49,637 nucleotides of DNA, from contig JANQHT010000062.1 of assembly GCA_028282545.1 (NCBI GenBank), positions 1-49,637 of the forward strand. The letters are read 5' to 3'. This document shows, piece by piece, positions 24,824-33,269 of this stretch. Within the stretch, counting starts at the first letter, position 1. The number at the start of each line of letters is the position of its first letter. Source of the stretch: Spirochaetales bacterium (GTDB lineage Bacteria; Spirochaetota; Spirochaetia; DSM-27196; Alkalispirochaetaceae). The translations under genes and the position numbers were made by a program. The notes under the pieces were generated by a model that searched no databases, was not told the origin of the DNA, and saw only the letters and a program-made list of their open reading frames with translations.

Positions 24824-25843
24824 ATGCTTCGCGCCGTTGCCGCTCTCTTCGCCCTGTGCTTCCTGGCAAGTTGCGTCTCACCGCCTCCCCGCGATCGTGG
24901 TGAGGCGCCGTTGCAGTCGCCGGGTTCTTCTTCGCCGGAAGCGCGGCCGGCGGCACCAAAAGAGATTCCGCAGGCCGATGCGCCGCCGGCCGTGATTCCT
25001 TCGCGGGGGGAGTACGCGACGATTGCCCGATCGGCGGTACGATCCCTTCCGGCCGGCTCGGTCGTGCCGGACAGCGCCGGCGAACCGACGCTGGTGGTGA
25101 TGCGGGTCGACGGTGGTCGCGCCGTGGGTGTAATCGGGCTTGCCCTCGTGGCGGAACAAGCGGTTCTCTGGAACGGGCGCCTCGACACGGACCGGGCGGT
25201 GCAAATGGAGCAGGTGGAGGTGATCGCGCCGGCAAAGGAGATCCGCGGGTTCTCGCCCCTTTCCGTCTCCAGCGCGGGTCCCCACGGATTCTCCGCGCTG
25301 CTGGTCAATGCCGAGCGGGAAGTACGCGTGGTGGGCCTCCTATCGAACGAGGAGGCGTACATGATCGCGGCACCCCAGTCACCCACCCAGATGACCGAGG
25401 TACGCGACATCGACTGTGACGGCACGACCGAGCTGCTCCAGTACTCACTGGTATTCGAGGCTCCCTCCAATCGCGAGGTTGTTCTGGACATCTTTGAGTG
25501 GTACCAGGACGCCTTTGTCCTCACCGCGTCGGTACCGATCCTTCGGCAGGTGAATCGTTTTCTCGATTCGGTCGAGGAGGCGCTGATGGACGGCGGAGAC
25601 GGACTGATGGACACCATCGAACGGAGCGCCGTTGTCGTTGAGGGGCCGCCCCTAACGTCTCTCCTTCCGGCGGAACGCGTTACCGTCCCCCGTCTGAACG
25701 AGGTGCCGGTGGACATTGCCCGGGGACCCTGGGAGTTTCCCTTTGAATTCTTGGTCGAAACGGGAGACCGGACCGGCGTCTACCGAATCGTGATCGTCCT
25801 CCCGGATAATCCGGCGGCGGACGACGTACGTATCAGGGGGTAG
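24824..25843 (+). CDS. Predicted lipoprotein of unknown function
   Basis: A 339-residue protein with a short signal peptide and the lipobox LASC (Cys17, followed by Val). Residues 20-60 are Pro/Ser/Ala-rich, a tether. The rest is mixed alpha/beta with several strand runs (TLVVMRVDGGRAVGVIGLALVAEQAVLW, FSALLVNAEREVRVVGLL, REVVLDIFEWYQDAFVLTASVPI) and DIDCDGTTELLQYSLVFE, which resembles an FG-GAP or VCBS-type loop with acidic residues. No family is assigned. It lies 3 nt upstream of murA, so the pair is probably an operon, giving a loose link to cell-wall biology. The ATG immediately follows the right arm of the palindrome. Confidence 0.85.
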   Translation: MLRAVAALFALCFLASCVSPPPRDRGEAPLQSPGSSSPEARPAAPKEIPQADAPPAVIPSRGEYATIARSAVRSLPAGSVVPDSAGEPTLVVMRVDGGRAVGVIGLALVAEQAVLWNGRLDTDRAVQMEQVEVIAPAKEIRGFSPLSVSSAGPHGFSALLVNAEREVRVVGLLSNEEAYMIAAPQSPTQMTEVRDIDCDGTTELLQYSLVFEAPSNREVVLDIFEWYQDAFVLTASVPILRQVNRFLDSVEEALMDGGDGLMDTIERSAVVVEGPPLTSLLPAERVTVPRLNEVPVDIARGPWEFPFEFLVETGDRTGVYRIVIVLPDNPAADDVRIRG

Positions 25844-25846
25844 GAC

Positions 25847-27136
25847 GTGTACAAGTACGAGATCGAGGGTGGCTTCCCTATCCGAGGAACCATAGCGGCC
25901 AGCGGCAACAAGAACGCCGCGCTCCCGGCAATCGCGGCGGCGCTGCTGACCGATGAAGAGGTAATCCTCGACAACATACCCGACATCGAAGACGTGCACG
26001 TGATGCTCGACATCCTTCGCCACCTGGGCGTTCGAGCCGATTTCGACGTACAACGCCGCGAGGTGCGCATCGTAGCTTCCTCGATCTCAGCCAACGAGAT
26101 CACGGCGGAACTGACGGAGAAGATCCGCGCGTCGATCCTCTTTGCAGGACCGCTGCTCGCGCGGACGGGCAGGATCGTCCTACCACCGCCCGGCGGCGAC
26201 GTCATCGGCCGCCGGCGCCTCGATACGCACTTCCTTGCATTCGAAGGGCTTGGAGCGCGGGTCGAGACGGACGGCGTCTATTCGATGAGTGCTCGAACGC
26301 TGGTGGGCAACGAGCTCTTTCTGGACGAGACGTCGGTGACCGCCACGGAAAACGCCATTATGGCGGCGGTCACGGCGGAGGGGAAAACGCGTATCGAGAA
26401 CGCCGCGAGCGAACCCCACGTGCAGGATCTTTGCCGAATGCTCAACTCGATGGGCGCCAGGATCGGCGGCGTCGGGTCTAATATCCTGACCATAGACGGA
26501 GTTGAAACGCTTCACGGCACGCGGTTCAGGATAGGTTCCGACTACATGGAAGTCGGTTCACTGATCGGCCTCGCGGCGGTCACACGGGGCGAACTGGAGA
26601 TCACCGATGCCTCGCCGGCCAACTTCAAGATGATCCGCCTGGCCTTTCAGAAGCTGGGTATTCGTTGGGAGAGCGACGGTTCGGCGATCCGCGTTCCGGC
26701 GCGGCAGAATCTCCGGGTCGTTCCGGACATCGGCGGCGCAATTCCCAAGATCGACGACAGTCCCTGGCCGGGCTTTCCGCCGGACCTGACCAGTATCATG
26801 ACGGTAGTAGCAACGCAGGTGGACGGCACCGTCCTGATTCACGAGAAGATGTTCGAATCGCGGATGTTCTTCGTCGACAAGCTCATAGGGATGGGGGCGC
26901 GCATCGTCCTCTGCGATCCGCACCGCGCCGTTGTAAGCGGTCCCAGTCGTCTCTCCGCCTCAGCCCTCGTTTCACCGGACGTCCGCGCCGGGATGGCGAT
27001 GGTCATCGCCGCCCTCTGCGCCGAGGGTCACAGCGTCATTCAAAACGTCTACCAGATCGAACGGGGATACGAGAACCTCGCCGCACGCCTCCACTCGGTG
27101 GGCGCACATATCCGGCGCGTGGACGTCGCGGAATAG
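25847..27136 (+). CDS. murA: UDP-N-acetylglucosamine 1-carboxyvinyltransferase with Asp at the catalytic Cys position
   Basis: A 429-residue MurA, first committed step of peptidoglycan synthesis (enolpyruvyl transfer from PEP to UDP-GlcNAc). It has the N-terminal [17 protein letters not shown] with Lys22, the inverse alpha/beta barrel repeats, and [16 protein letters not shown] [12 protein letters not shown] and [15 protein letters not shown] near the catalytic Asp and Arg loops. In the fosfomycin-binding loop the usual Cys115 is Asp118 ([17 protein letters not shown]). Cys-to-Asp MurA enzymes of Mycobacterium, Chlamydia and Borrelia stay active and are fosfomycin-insensitive, so the same is expected here. 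The start is GTG 25847 with AGGA in front. Confidence 0.95.
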   Translation: MYKYEIEGGFPIRGTIAASGNKNAALPAIAAALLTDEEVILDNIPDIEDVHVMLDILRHLGVRADFDVQRREVRIVASSISANEITAELTEKIRASILFAGPLLARTGRIVLPPPGGDVIGRRRLDTHFLAFEGLGARVETDGVYSMSARTLVGNELFLDETSVTATENAIMAAVTAEGKTRIENAASEPHVQDLCRMLNSMGARIGGVGSNILTIDGVETLHGTRFRIGSDYMEVGSLIGLAAVTRGELEITDASPANFKMIRLAFQKLGIRWESDGSAIRVPARQNLRVVPDIGGAIPKIDDSPWPGFPPDLTSIMTVVATQVDGTVLIHEKMFESRMFFVDKLIGMGARIVLCDPHRAVVSGPSRLSASALVSPDVRAGMAMVIAALCAEGHSVIQNVYQIERGYENLAARLHSVGAHIRRVDVAE

Positions 27137-27140
27137 TCCC

Positions 27141-27926
27141 TTACGTCCCGCTCCAGGTACGCTCCCGGTCGTCCAACTGCCGGACAAGACGGTCGTATGC
27201 GTCCTTCACCTGCCGGAAGGCGCCGACGATTTTGTATTGCTGCGACTCATCGAGCGTACCCGCCGTGTCGGGATGGAAGTGGCGCGCCAGTTCCCGATAC
27301 ACCGAACGAATCTCGTCCCGCCCGGCGCCGTCCCGGACGCCGAGGATACGGAGCGCATCCTTGTCGAGGCCGCCCACTTCCCGTTCAAGGGCAAGCATCT
27401 CGCCGTGAGGAACGCCCCAGGACTCGGCGATCCGTGCCGCGAAGCGGCGTTCCCCGGCCCCGATCCCGTGCTCATCCGCGGCTGTGACGCGCAGGATGGC
27501 CGCAAGAATGCCGCGCAGGTCGCCCGCGGGTACCGCGCCGGATAGGAGCGCAGCCATCCGATCGGGTCGAATGATCGATCGGTAGCCGGTAATACCGTGA
27601 ACGTCGCGGCGCAGCCGTCTCCGCTCCCGGTCGCTTGCCGGGGGCCATCGACGCTCCGCTTCGTCGAAGACTGCATCGAGCCGCCTGACCGCCGTTCCCC
27701 CGATCGACGACGCCGCCACCAGCAGTGCAGTCGTGGCGATCCGCGGCCGGTCAAGGCGACCGCGCACGGAGGAGGGATCTGAAAGGAATCGCACGACATC
27801 GGGAAGTCGCGGATTTCGAACCTGGTCCAGAAGTGCACCTATGAGGAGGCCAAAGGCGATGCCGGGAATGCCGCCGGCAGTTCCCAGGAGCAGTCCCACT
27901 ATCTTCGCGGCGTTTCGCCGCGCCAA
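27141..27926 (-). CDS. Membrane-anchored DnaJ-domain protein (DjlA-like)
   Basis: A protein of about 261 residues. A hydrophobic Gly-rich stretch, KIVGLLLGTAGGIPGIAFGLLIGALLDQV, lies near the N-terminus, as in DjlA-type proteins whose helix dimerises. A helical TerB-like middle follows. The C-terminal J-domain is DALRILGVRDGAGRDEIRSVYRELARHFHPDT, with the HPD triad that stimulates Hsp70/DnaK. The start is uncertain: TTG 27926 fits the end of the previous gene; upstream codons lie inside that gene. It is the third gene of a run with two multi-pass membrane proteins, and convergent to murA with a 4-nt gap. Confidence 0.82.
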   Translation of the reverse strand: MARRNAAKIVGLLLGTAGGIPGIAFGLLIGALLDQVRNPRLPDVVRFLSDPSSVRGRLDRPRIATTALLVAASSIGGTAVRRLDAVFDEAERRWPPASDRERRRLRRDVHGITGYRSIIRPDRMAALLSGAVPAGDLRGILAAILRVTAADEHGIGAGERRFAARIAESWGVPHGEMLALEREVGGLDKDALRILGVRDGAGRDEIRSVYRELARHFHPDTAGTLDESQQYKIVGAFRQVKDAYDRLVRQLDDRERTWSGT

Positions 27927-27927
27927 G

Positions 27928-29652
27928 TCAACTGCTCGACTGCCGGGCAAGTGACGCGAGCGCCCACACAAGTCCCGCCAGCGGCACCAAGGCCAGGGCC
28001 GCCATGCCGGGACCGCGACCGAACATGACAAAGCCGCGAACAAGGACGATCTGGGCAAGGTACCGTACCGCCTCGGATACGGCCCAGACGGCAAGGGGAA
28101 CAAAGGGTACCGTGAGGAGAACCAGTACCGGCGGGCGTTCCACGTATCGGCTCCGATAACGCCAGCCAACGGCCATGGACGCGAAAAAGAGGACGAATAC
28201 GCCAATGGAGCGCAGAATCCTATCCACCAGTTGGGCGTAGATCGCAATCACCGGCAGACCCAGACGCTGGAAGAGCGGTACCGCCGCAAAGAGACGGCCG
28301 ATGTTCTCCCGTTTCAACCAGTCCGTTCCGGGACCAAACCGTGCGATCTCATCCACCGGGTGTCGGATCGGGAAAAAGGCGGCCACCGGGTAATCACGTC
28401 CGCCGGATAGGTACTCCGGACCGATCACGTTGCTTGCGAGATCGATTCCGATGCCGTCCCGACGCATCGCCCGGACCACAAGGTCCCCGGAAATGAACTT
28501 TCCGTAGGGCGCGCGTACGTGGTACAGCACGGATCCTGCGTCGTCAACGCGGAAGATCTCGACGCCGTATGCAAAGTCACCTTCGCGCACACGAATGAGA
28601 GAATCCATGGACACGTATTCACCCGGTTCGTTTTCGAAAAGCACGTTGTGAACGCCGGGAAAGCTCTGGTAGATACGCGCGGTGTCGAGAAAGAACGAGA
28701 TATCCGCGAGCGCGGCCTCTACGATCGGTAGATAGCGCGTCACGTCGGGATCGTTTGGTCGCCTTCGATCGAGATCCTGGAACCGGTAGTACGCCTCGAT
28801 CATGCTCTCCGGCGACTCGCTGCCGCGGTCCATTGCAGTGTACGCCGCGAACTTGTCGGTGAAAAAGCGTGACTCCTCGCTATCCTGGATTGCGCGCCCT
28901 TCATCGCGAAGCGCTTCCCAGGCCCGCTGCTGGATACGACGTGCATCGAGTCGTTCCACCGGGCTCAGTTCGATCGCGCGGGTAGCGTAGTAGTGGGCGG
29001 AGTAGTACCGCCCGCGATCGAAGAACTCCTGCGCCAGTTCAATGAGGTCCACCAGAGACTGCTCGGAGGCGCCCGCGTCGAGTCGCTCTTCGCCCGCGGC
29101 CGTTCCGGCGGAGGCCGACGGCCGGTTGGATGACTCCATGACGGAGAGTTCGCCGACAAAGTCCGCCAGCTCCTCGGATTCGCCCACGATCGCACCGTAG
29201 AGCGAAACCTTCGAGCGCGCCTCCAGGAGATCCCCCTCTTCCATGGCAGCCCGGGCGTCATTCCACGCCTCGTTGGCCATTGCGCTACGGTGAAGCTGCT
29301 GGATCGTTCGCATGGCAACCCGCGGCCCGAGCACCGTGTACCACACCACCATACCGCAACCCATGGCAAAGACGATCGCAACCGGCACCGCCGCGGCCCG
29401 GATCATCGGCGTCTGTGCCGGCAGGTCGTAGCTGCGAATGACCAGGGAAAAGGTGATGAGCGCCGCCGAGGCGACGGCCGCGGGGAGAAGCGAAAAGAGG
29501 GCGGTGATCCAGCTCCGGACTGCAATCCCGAACCGGAGGCCGGGCAGCGCCGAGTCGGCGGGCGAGACGAGCGACACCTGGTACGTTGCGATCCCCGCGA
29601 CAACCACGAGACCGATTCCCAAGGCGATCGCGAACTTGCCGCTACTCTTCAT
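27928..29652 (-). CDS. Large multi-pass membrane protein with soluble central domain
   Basis: A 574-residue protein. Three hydrophobic helices occur in the first 110 residues, a soluble central domain of about 320 residues follows, and three or four helices end the protein (FVLFFASMAVGW, PVLVLLTVPFVPLAVWAV, GMAALALVPLAGLVWALASL). The soluble part has TPR-like helices (LVDLIELAQEFFDRGRYYSAHYYATRAIELSP) and a beta-rich segment around YVSMDSLIRVREGDFAYGVEIFRVD. I do not recognise the family. It overlaps the preceding membrane-protein gene by 11 nt and the DnaJ gene follows at once. The architecture suggests an envelope assembly or transport function; spirochaetes have many such lineage-specific proteins. 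Confidence 0.82.
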   Translation of the reverse strand: MKSSGKFAIALGIGLVVVAGIATYQVSLVSPADSALPGLRFGIAVRSWITALFSLLPAAVASAALITFSLVIRSYDLPAQTPMIRAAAVPVAIVFAMGCGMVVWYTVLGPRVAMRTIQQLHRSAMANEAWNDARAAMEEGDLLEARSKVSLYGAIVGESEELADFVGELSVMESSNRPSASAGTAAGEERLDAGASEQSLVDLIELAQEFFDRGRYYSAHYYATRAIELSPVERLDARRIQQRAWEALRDEGRAIQDSEESRFFTDKFAAYTAMDRGSESPESMIEAYYRFQDLDRRRPNDPDVTRYLPIVEAALADISFFLDTARIYQSFPGVHNVLFENEPGEYVSMDSLIRVREGDFAYGVEIFRVDDAGSVLYHVRAPYGKFISGDLVVRAMRRDGIGIDLASNVIGPEYLSGGRDYPVAAFFPIRHPVDEIARFGPGTDWLKRENIGRLFAAVPLFQRLGLPVIAIYAQLVDRILRSIGVFVLFFASMAVGWRYRSRYVERPPVLVLLTVPFVPLAVWAVSEAVRYLAQIVLVRGFVMFGRGPGMAALALVPLAGLVWALASLARQSSS

Positions 29653-30607
29653 GTTCCACTTCCGTTCGCCACCGCTTCACCGGCGGCAGCAAGATGGCGA
29701 CGACGATCAGGAGTAGCGCGATTGCCGCCATGACGACACTGGGCGCAAAAGAGTACAGGGAGGCGGGCAGTTCCGCCGCGGCGAAGTCGAGCAGCGACGG
29801 GTGATAGACGAGAAAAAACGCCCGGAGCGCCAACAGAACGAGCGCCCAGTTCAATAGCAGCCATTGCGACATGCGGGCAAATGTCCACAGCGAAATGAGC
29901 AGGACGGTGATCAGCACGTACTCGAGGAGAACCGGGGCGGAGGCGTTGCGCCAGGGGGCTCCGAACCGTGAAAGTCGACTCGCGAAGCCGAGGAGATCGT
30001 CCACGGTGGATCCGATCGTCGCCGGGAGCGCCGCGGACTCCTGCGCCGGGAAGAAGGCCGGCCCCAGGTAGAGCGGAGGCCCTCCGGCGGGAACGAGGAT
30101 GTTGTCGCGAGGATCGAGCGTGGCCGTTGCATGCCGCGAAAACCGGGGCCGCGCAGAGAAGTCCACCACGATCGTATCGTTCATGGTGAGCCCCTGTTGG
30201 CCCTCGACGATGATCGCTACATCGCCGGAACGTACCACCGTATCCACCGGCGTCATCGGCAGCTGCAACTCCATCGCCGCCGTCGGCCCGCTCCAGCCGG
30301 TGGCGGAGCTGACAAGGGGGAACACCACCAGCACCATAAGCGCCAGTTCCGCCCAGAGAATAAGGAGCGCCGGTACAGGGCGCGCCGAACTGAGGGCGAT
30401 ACGAACAAGCACCAGGCCAACCGCGATGAACGTCGACGCCACGAGAGCCGGGTACAGGGTCATCCCCACAAACGCCGCGACCCCGCGGTCGACAAGGATG
30501 GAGGCGCCGGATGCTACCGAATAGGCGAGCGCAAAGGCGAGCAGGACGATGAGCGATGCGAGTGCGAAGCCAGGGAAGCGCGGAGCGACACCGATGCTAC
30601 GTTTCAC
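29642..30607 (-). CDS. Multi-pass membrane protein of unknown function
   Basis: A 321-residue protein with about three helices in the first 120 residues, a strand-rich soluble domain (about residues 125-210, e.g. DTVVRSGDVAIIVEGQQGLTMNDTIVV), and three or more C-terminal helices ending KRWRTEVEHEE. Its N-loop-C plan parallels the downstream 574-residue protein, and the genes overlap by 11 nt, so the products likely form a complex. GTG 30607 is the start. Two DnaA-box-like sequences lie 30-50 bp upstream. No family is named. Confidence 0.8.
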   Translation of the reverse strand: MKRSIGVAPRFPGFALASLIVLLAFALAYSVASGASILVDRGVAAFVGMTLYPALVASTFIAVGLVLVRIALSSARPVPALLILWAELALMVLVVFPLVSSATGWSGPTAAMELQLPMTPVDTVVRSGDVAIIVEGQQGLTMNDTIVVDFSARPRFSRHATATLDPRDNILVPAGGPPLYLGPAFFPAQESAALPATIGSTVDDLLGFASRLSRFGAPWRNASAPVLLEYVLITVLLISLWTFARMSQWLLLNWALVLLALRAFFLVYHPSLLDFAAAELPASLYSFAPSVVMAAIALLLIVVAILLPPVKRWRTEVEHEE

Positions 30608-30638
30608 GTCGGTTCAAGCGTAGCATATCGCAATCCGG

Positions 30639-30861
30639 TTTTCCACAGCGTATCCACATCGTAGCGCCGATGTTGGTGGTCAAAAAAACGCATGGGGTGG
30701 AGCAAAATGACACACCGACCGATCTCCAATAGCGACGAATGTTTGCAATTCGTTAAAATACAATGAAATAGGGGGTGTTTTGCCCCGAACAAAGGAGTTC
30801 TATCGAAAACGGTTACCGTTCCTGTATGCGTTGTCCGGACGTTTTCCACAATGTTTCCACA
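30639..30861. promoter_or_regulatory. Two pairs of DnaA-box-like 9-mers
   Basis: TTTTCCACA (30639-30647) with GTATCCACA (30650-30658), and TTTTCCACA (30842-30850) with GTTTCCACA (30853-30861). All are on the plus strand, and in each pair the starts are 11 bp apart. TTTTCCACA fits the E. coli-type box TTWTNCACA; the partners differ only at the first base. One pair lies in front of the 29642-30607 gene, the other inside the end of the regulator gene. Confidence 0.5.
30771..30786 (-). terminator. Weak terminator-like hairpin after the winged-helix gene
   Basis: On the minus strand, GGGG (30786-30783) pairs with CCCC (30775-30772) around a 7-nt A-rich loop, then a T-rich stretch (CTATTTCATTGTATTTT). 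The stem is short, so the call is tentative. Confidence 0.35.
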
Positions 30862-31466
30862 GGTTCGTCGCGCTCCAGGCGGTACCCGCGGCCCCGTACG
30901 CCCCGGATCGCGGGAACGATGCCGTCCGGACCGACGGCCGCCGCGATCCTCGATCTGAGTCGACTCACCAGCACGTCCGTCGATCGCCCTCCCGGGCCGA
31001 GTACGTCCCTGGGAACCACATGACCGCGGTGTTGCAACAGCAACTCCATACAGTACCGCTCGCCGGCGGTAAGGGTGACACTCTGCCTGGCGCCGGTCAG
31101 GACCGCGCCGGAAAGCACGAGATCCCCCGGGCGCCGGTCGAGCGCGAGGAAACGCGCGTTCGCTTCGTCCAGCGTCCACGGATCAACCAGAAAGTCACGG
31201 GCTCCGCGCGCACGGGCGGCAACGAGTTGGTCCGCAGCACCGTACGCGACCGTCACAGCAGGGCCGGTACCAGGCACGGTTGAGAGAAACAGCCACGCCG
31301 GCAGAAGCAGGTGGGTTGCGGAGGTCTCGGGGATAGCATCGGCGACGCGCACCGTCCACGTCGATTCGCCGAGGCGCTCGATCGCCTCGGCGCACCGCCG
31401 CGCGGACGCGCTGCCGTCAAGCAGAAGGAGACGTATTGTCTTATTCCGACGCTTGAGGTGATTCAC
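30813..31466 (-). CDS. OmpR/PhoB-type winged-helix regulator with degenerate receiver
   Basis: A 217-residue protein. The C-terminal 95 residues are an OmpR/PhoB DNA-binding domain: LTAGERYCMELLLQHRGHVVPRDVLG, STDVLVSRLRSRIAAAVGP and the wing IPAIRGVRGRGYRLE. The N-terminal 110 residues have the alternating strand-helix pattern of a response-regulator receiver (IRLLLLDGSASARRC), but a clear acidic pair and phospho-acceptor Asp are missing, so control by phosphorylation is doubtful. GTG 31466 lies 26 nt inside the end of pspA. As last gene of the STAS-YbjN-PspA unit it may regulate that operon. Confidence 0.82.
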   Translation of the reverse strand: MNHLKRRNKTIRLLLLDGSASARRCAEAIERLGESTWTVRVADAIPETSATHLLLPAWLFLSTVPGTGPAVTVAYGAADQLVAARARGARDFLVDPWTLDEANARFLALDRRPGDLVLSGAVLTGARQSVTLTAGERYCMELLLQHRGHVVPRDVLGPGGRSTDVLVSRLRSRIAAAVGPDGIVPAIRGVRGRGYRLERDEPVETLWKTSGQRIQER

Positions 31467-32211
31467 CCTTGATAAACTTCTTCAACTCTTCGATTGTAGC
31501 GTCGACCGAATCGCCGCCTGCGGACTCGGTTGTTCCTCCGTCATCGAGGGCGATTTTCTTCCGGAGATCGTCGATCATCTGATCCGGATCGGGCTGTTCG
31601 AGGGCCGCTATCTTCGCTTCCAGGTCCTCTTCCTGCTTGGCCGTATCGAGCTGTTCGAGAGCCTCGTTCTCCGCCTCGATCTGGTCAACCCGTTTGGCCA
31701 TTTCGTCAAAGGCGTCGAAGGCGGAACTGTCACCGAGACCGGTCATGATCTCCTGGATCTTGCGCTGCGCCTCGGCCCGTTTCGCCCGCGCCACGAGCAG
31801 ATTCTTCCGCCGCTGGGCGTCGTCAATCTTCTGCTGCAGCCCTCGAAGCGCATTTTTCAGATCGTCAACGGCAACGTGCTGTTTCTCCCATTGCTGTTCC
31901 ATCTGCTGGGCGTACGCGTCTTCTTTTTGTTTCTGAAGCAGCGCTTGCCGGGCGAGGTCTTCCTGGCCCGCCTTGAGGGCAACGATCGCCTTCCGCTCCC
32001 ATTCCGCGGCCTTCTGTTTCTGCGTCTCCACTTGCCGTTGGAGGCGTTTTTCGTCGGCAATAGCCGACGCAACGTTCCGTTTCGACTCAATCAGCTGCTT
32101 GTTCATATCGTCCAACAGCTGCGAGAGCATCGTTTCAGGATCTTCAGCACGGCGGATCATCTCGTTCACGTTGGCGCTGAAGAGCCGCCGGATTCGTTCA
32201 AATACTCCCAT
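31441..32211 (-). CDS. pspA: PspA/IM30 family membrane-stress protein
   Basis: A 256-residue ESCRT-III-like protein that binds stressed inner membranes. It starts MGVFERIRRLFSANVNEMIRRAEDPETMLSQLLDDM, the amphipathic helix and family hallmark. It continues as an almost unbroken coiled coil (residues 25-200), with DLARQALLQKQ and QRKIQEIMTGLGDSSAFDAFDEMAKRV as in PspA. The last 50 residues end in a short helix (ATIEELKKFIKG) after an acidic linker, as in Vipp1-like forms. ATG 32211 has GGAGGTGACA in front and lies inside the end of the ybjN-like gene, so translation is coupled. Confidence 0.95.
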   Translation of the reverse strand: MGVFERIRRLFSANVNEMIRRAEDPETMLSQLLDDMNKQLIESKRNVASAIADEKRLQRQVETQKQKAAEWERKAIVALKAGQEDLARQALLQKQKEDAYAQQMEQQWEKQHVAVDDLKNALRGLQQKIDDAQRRKNLLVARAKRAEAQRKIQEIMTGLGDSSAFDAFDEMAKRVDQIEAENEALEQLDTAKQEEDLEAKIAALEQPDPDQMIDDLRKKIALDDGGTTESAGGDSVDATIEELKKFIKGESPQASE

Positions 32212-32611
32212 TGTCACCTCCGGAGATTTGGTTCGACAGGCGCGGGACGTGCTGGAGCATGCACAGGCTTGCTGCGTCGAGGGACGCCTGGAACTCTTCC
32301 AGGTCCATCGTTCCCAGCTCGAGCGTGTCCATCCAGATGACGGCTTCCTCCTCGAGTGCGTAGGCGCCGTGAAGCATCTCCAGGTTCAGGCGAAGCAGGT
32401 CCTCGAAAAACGCCTCCCGCCCATCGGTGGGAATGTCTATAAGGCGCGCCCTGATCGTCACCAGGGTTTCGTCGGCGTACACCACGACCTGGGCGAGCCC
32501 GCGCTCCGGATCACGAATGAGCCACACCGTGTCGCCGACAACTTCGTGACTAAGGCCGAGTTCCCGGAGGTAGCCGCCTACTTTGTCCCGTATCTCGGGC
32601 GTGGAGAACAT
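32198..32611 (-). CDS. YbjN-domain protein
   Basis: A 137-residue small cytosolic protein matching the YbjN/type III secretion chaperone-like fold: VGGYLRELGLSHEVVGDTVWLIRD, VVVYADETLVTIRARLIDIP, FFEDLLRLNLEMLHGAYALEEEAVIWMDTLELGTMDLEEFQASLDA. The order of strand pairs and the LLRLNLEMLHGAY helix are typical. Such proteins act as chaperones or sensory partners; in E. coli YbjN affects motility and stress responses. It starts on a TAATG overlap with the preceding STAS gene and overlaps the start of pspA by 14 nt. A regulator or adaptor of PspA is the simplest inference. Confidence 0.85.
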   Translation of the reverse strand: MFSTPEIRDKVGGYLRELGLSHEVVGDTVWLIRDPERGLAQVVVYADETLVTIRARLIDIPTDGREAFFEDLLRLNLEMLHGAYALEEEAVIWMDTLELGTMDLEEFQASLDAASLCMLQHVPRLSNQISGGDNGSI

Positions 32612-33162
32612 TACCCGAGGAAAACTTGACCGCCGGCATCAATCGCCAGAATCGTCTTGCAGTTTGAGCAGCGGAAGCGGCCCGGCTTTGAGGCCTTGAG
32701 CTTGGTTGAGCAGATGGGGCACTTGAAAATCTTTGGGAAGACGTCGGACTGTCGCGTGGGACCGCCCTTTGAGAAGTGTTCAACCGCGTCGTCAAGGCTG
32801 TCCTTGATGTGAAAGAACTGGGAGAAGCCGAGCAGTTGAAAAACCTCGTATACCTTGGGCTGGATCTCCAACAGCACCAGGTCGCCACCTTTTGGTTTTA
32901 CCGCCTTGAGGAAGGCCGTGAACGAACCAATTCCTGTACTCGAGACGTAGTTGAGACCGCTGCAGTGAAAGATGAGCTGTGCATACCCCGCTTCGATGGC
33001 GCGATTCACACGCTTCTGGAAAAAGTTGGAGTTGTACGTGTCGATATAACCGGTCAGGTAGAGGACGAGACAGTTTTCAACGGCGTCAATCTTTTGGAGA
33101 CGGATTTTTAGACTTTCGTCTTTTTCTTCATCAAATCCGGGTACAATGTCGTTATTGCTCAT
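32611..33162 (-). CDS. STAS-domain protein (anti-anti-sigma-like) with C-terminal zinc ribbon
   Basis: A 183-residue protein. Residues 18-130 form a STAS domain: CLVLYLTGYIDTYNSNFFQKRVNRAIEAGY, then IFHCSGLNYVSSTGIGSFTAFLKAV, where Ser75 takes the position of the phosphorylated Ser of SpoIIAA (the preceding Asp is Ser74), and GGDLVLLEIQPKVYEVFQLLGF. Residues 148-168 hold a CPIC...CSNC zinc ribbon, an unusual appendage. The domain could switch partners upon phosphorylation by a kinase encoded elsewhere. First gene of the STAS-YbjN-PspA-regulator operon, with GAGAAG just before the ATG. Confidence 0.92.
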   Translation of the reverse strand: MSNNDIVPGFDEEKDESLKIRLQKIDAVENCLVLYLTGYIDTYNSNFFQKRVNRAIEAGYAQLIFHCSGLNYVSSTGIGSFTAFLKAVKPKGGDLVLLEIQPKVYEVFQLLGFSQFFHIKDSLDDAVEHFSKGGPTRQSDVFPKIFKCPICSTKLKASKPGRFRCSNCKTILAIDAGGQVFLG

Positions 33163-33192
33163 CTTCTCGCGTACACCTTACAGCTTGCCTAA

Positions 33193-33221
33193 ATAGTAGA
33201 CGGCGCTCAGAGTATTGTCAA
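33193..33221 (-). promoter_or_regulatory. Strong promoter of the STAS-YbjN-PspA operon
   Basis: Minus strand TTGACA (33221-33216), 17-nt spacer, TACTAT (33198-33193): nearly perfect consensus, about 30 nt ahead of ATG 33162, which has its own ribosome-binding site. Confidence 0.85.
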
Positions 33222-33269
33222 ACGATACACCATACACTATGTCGCACTTCTCCGTCGATTCCCACATGG

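Noticed and set aside
30600..30870. Chromosomal replication origin
   Set aside because: Only four imperfect boxes, no dnaA, dnaN or gyr genes nearby, and no clear switch of gene orientation.
30780..31283. Plus-strand frame opposite the winged-helix gene, with AAAGGAG nearby
   Set aside because: The minus strand encodes a clear OmpR-type domain. The AAAGGAG lies inside the plus frame rather than ahead of its start.
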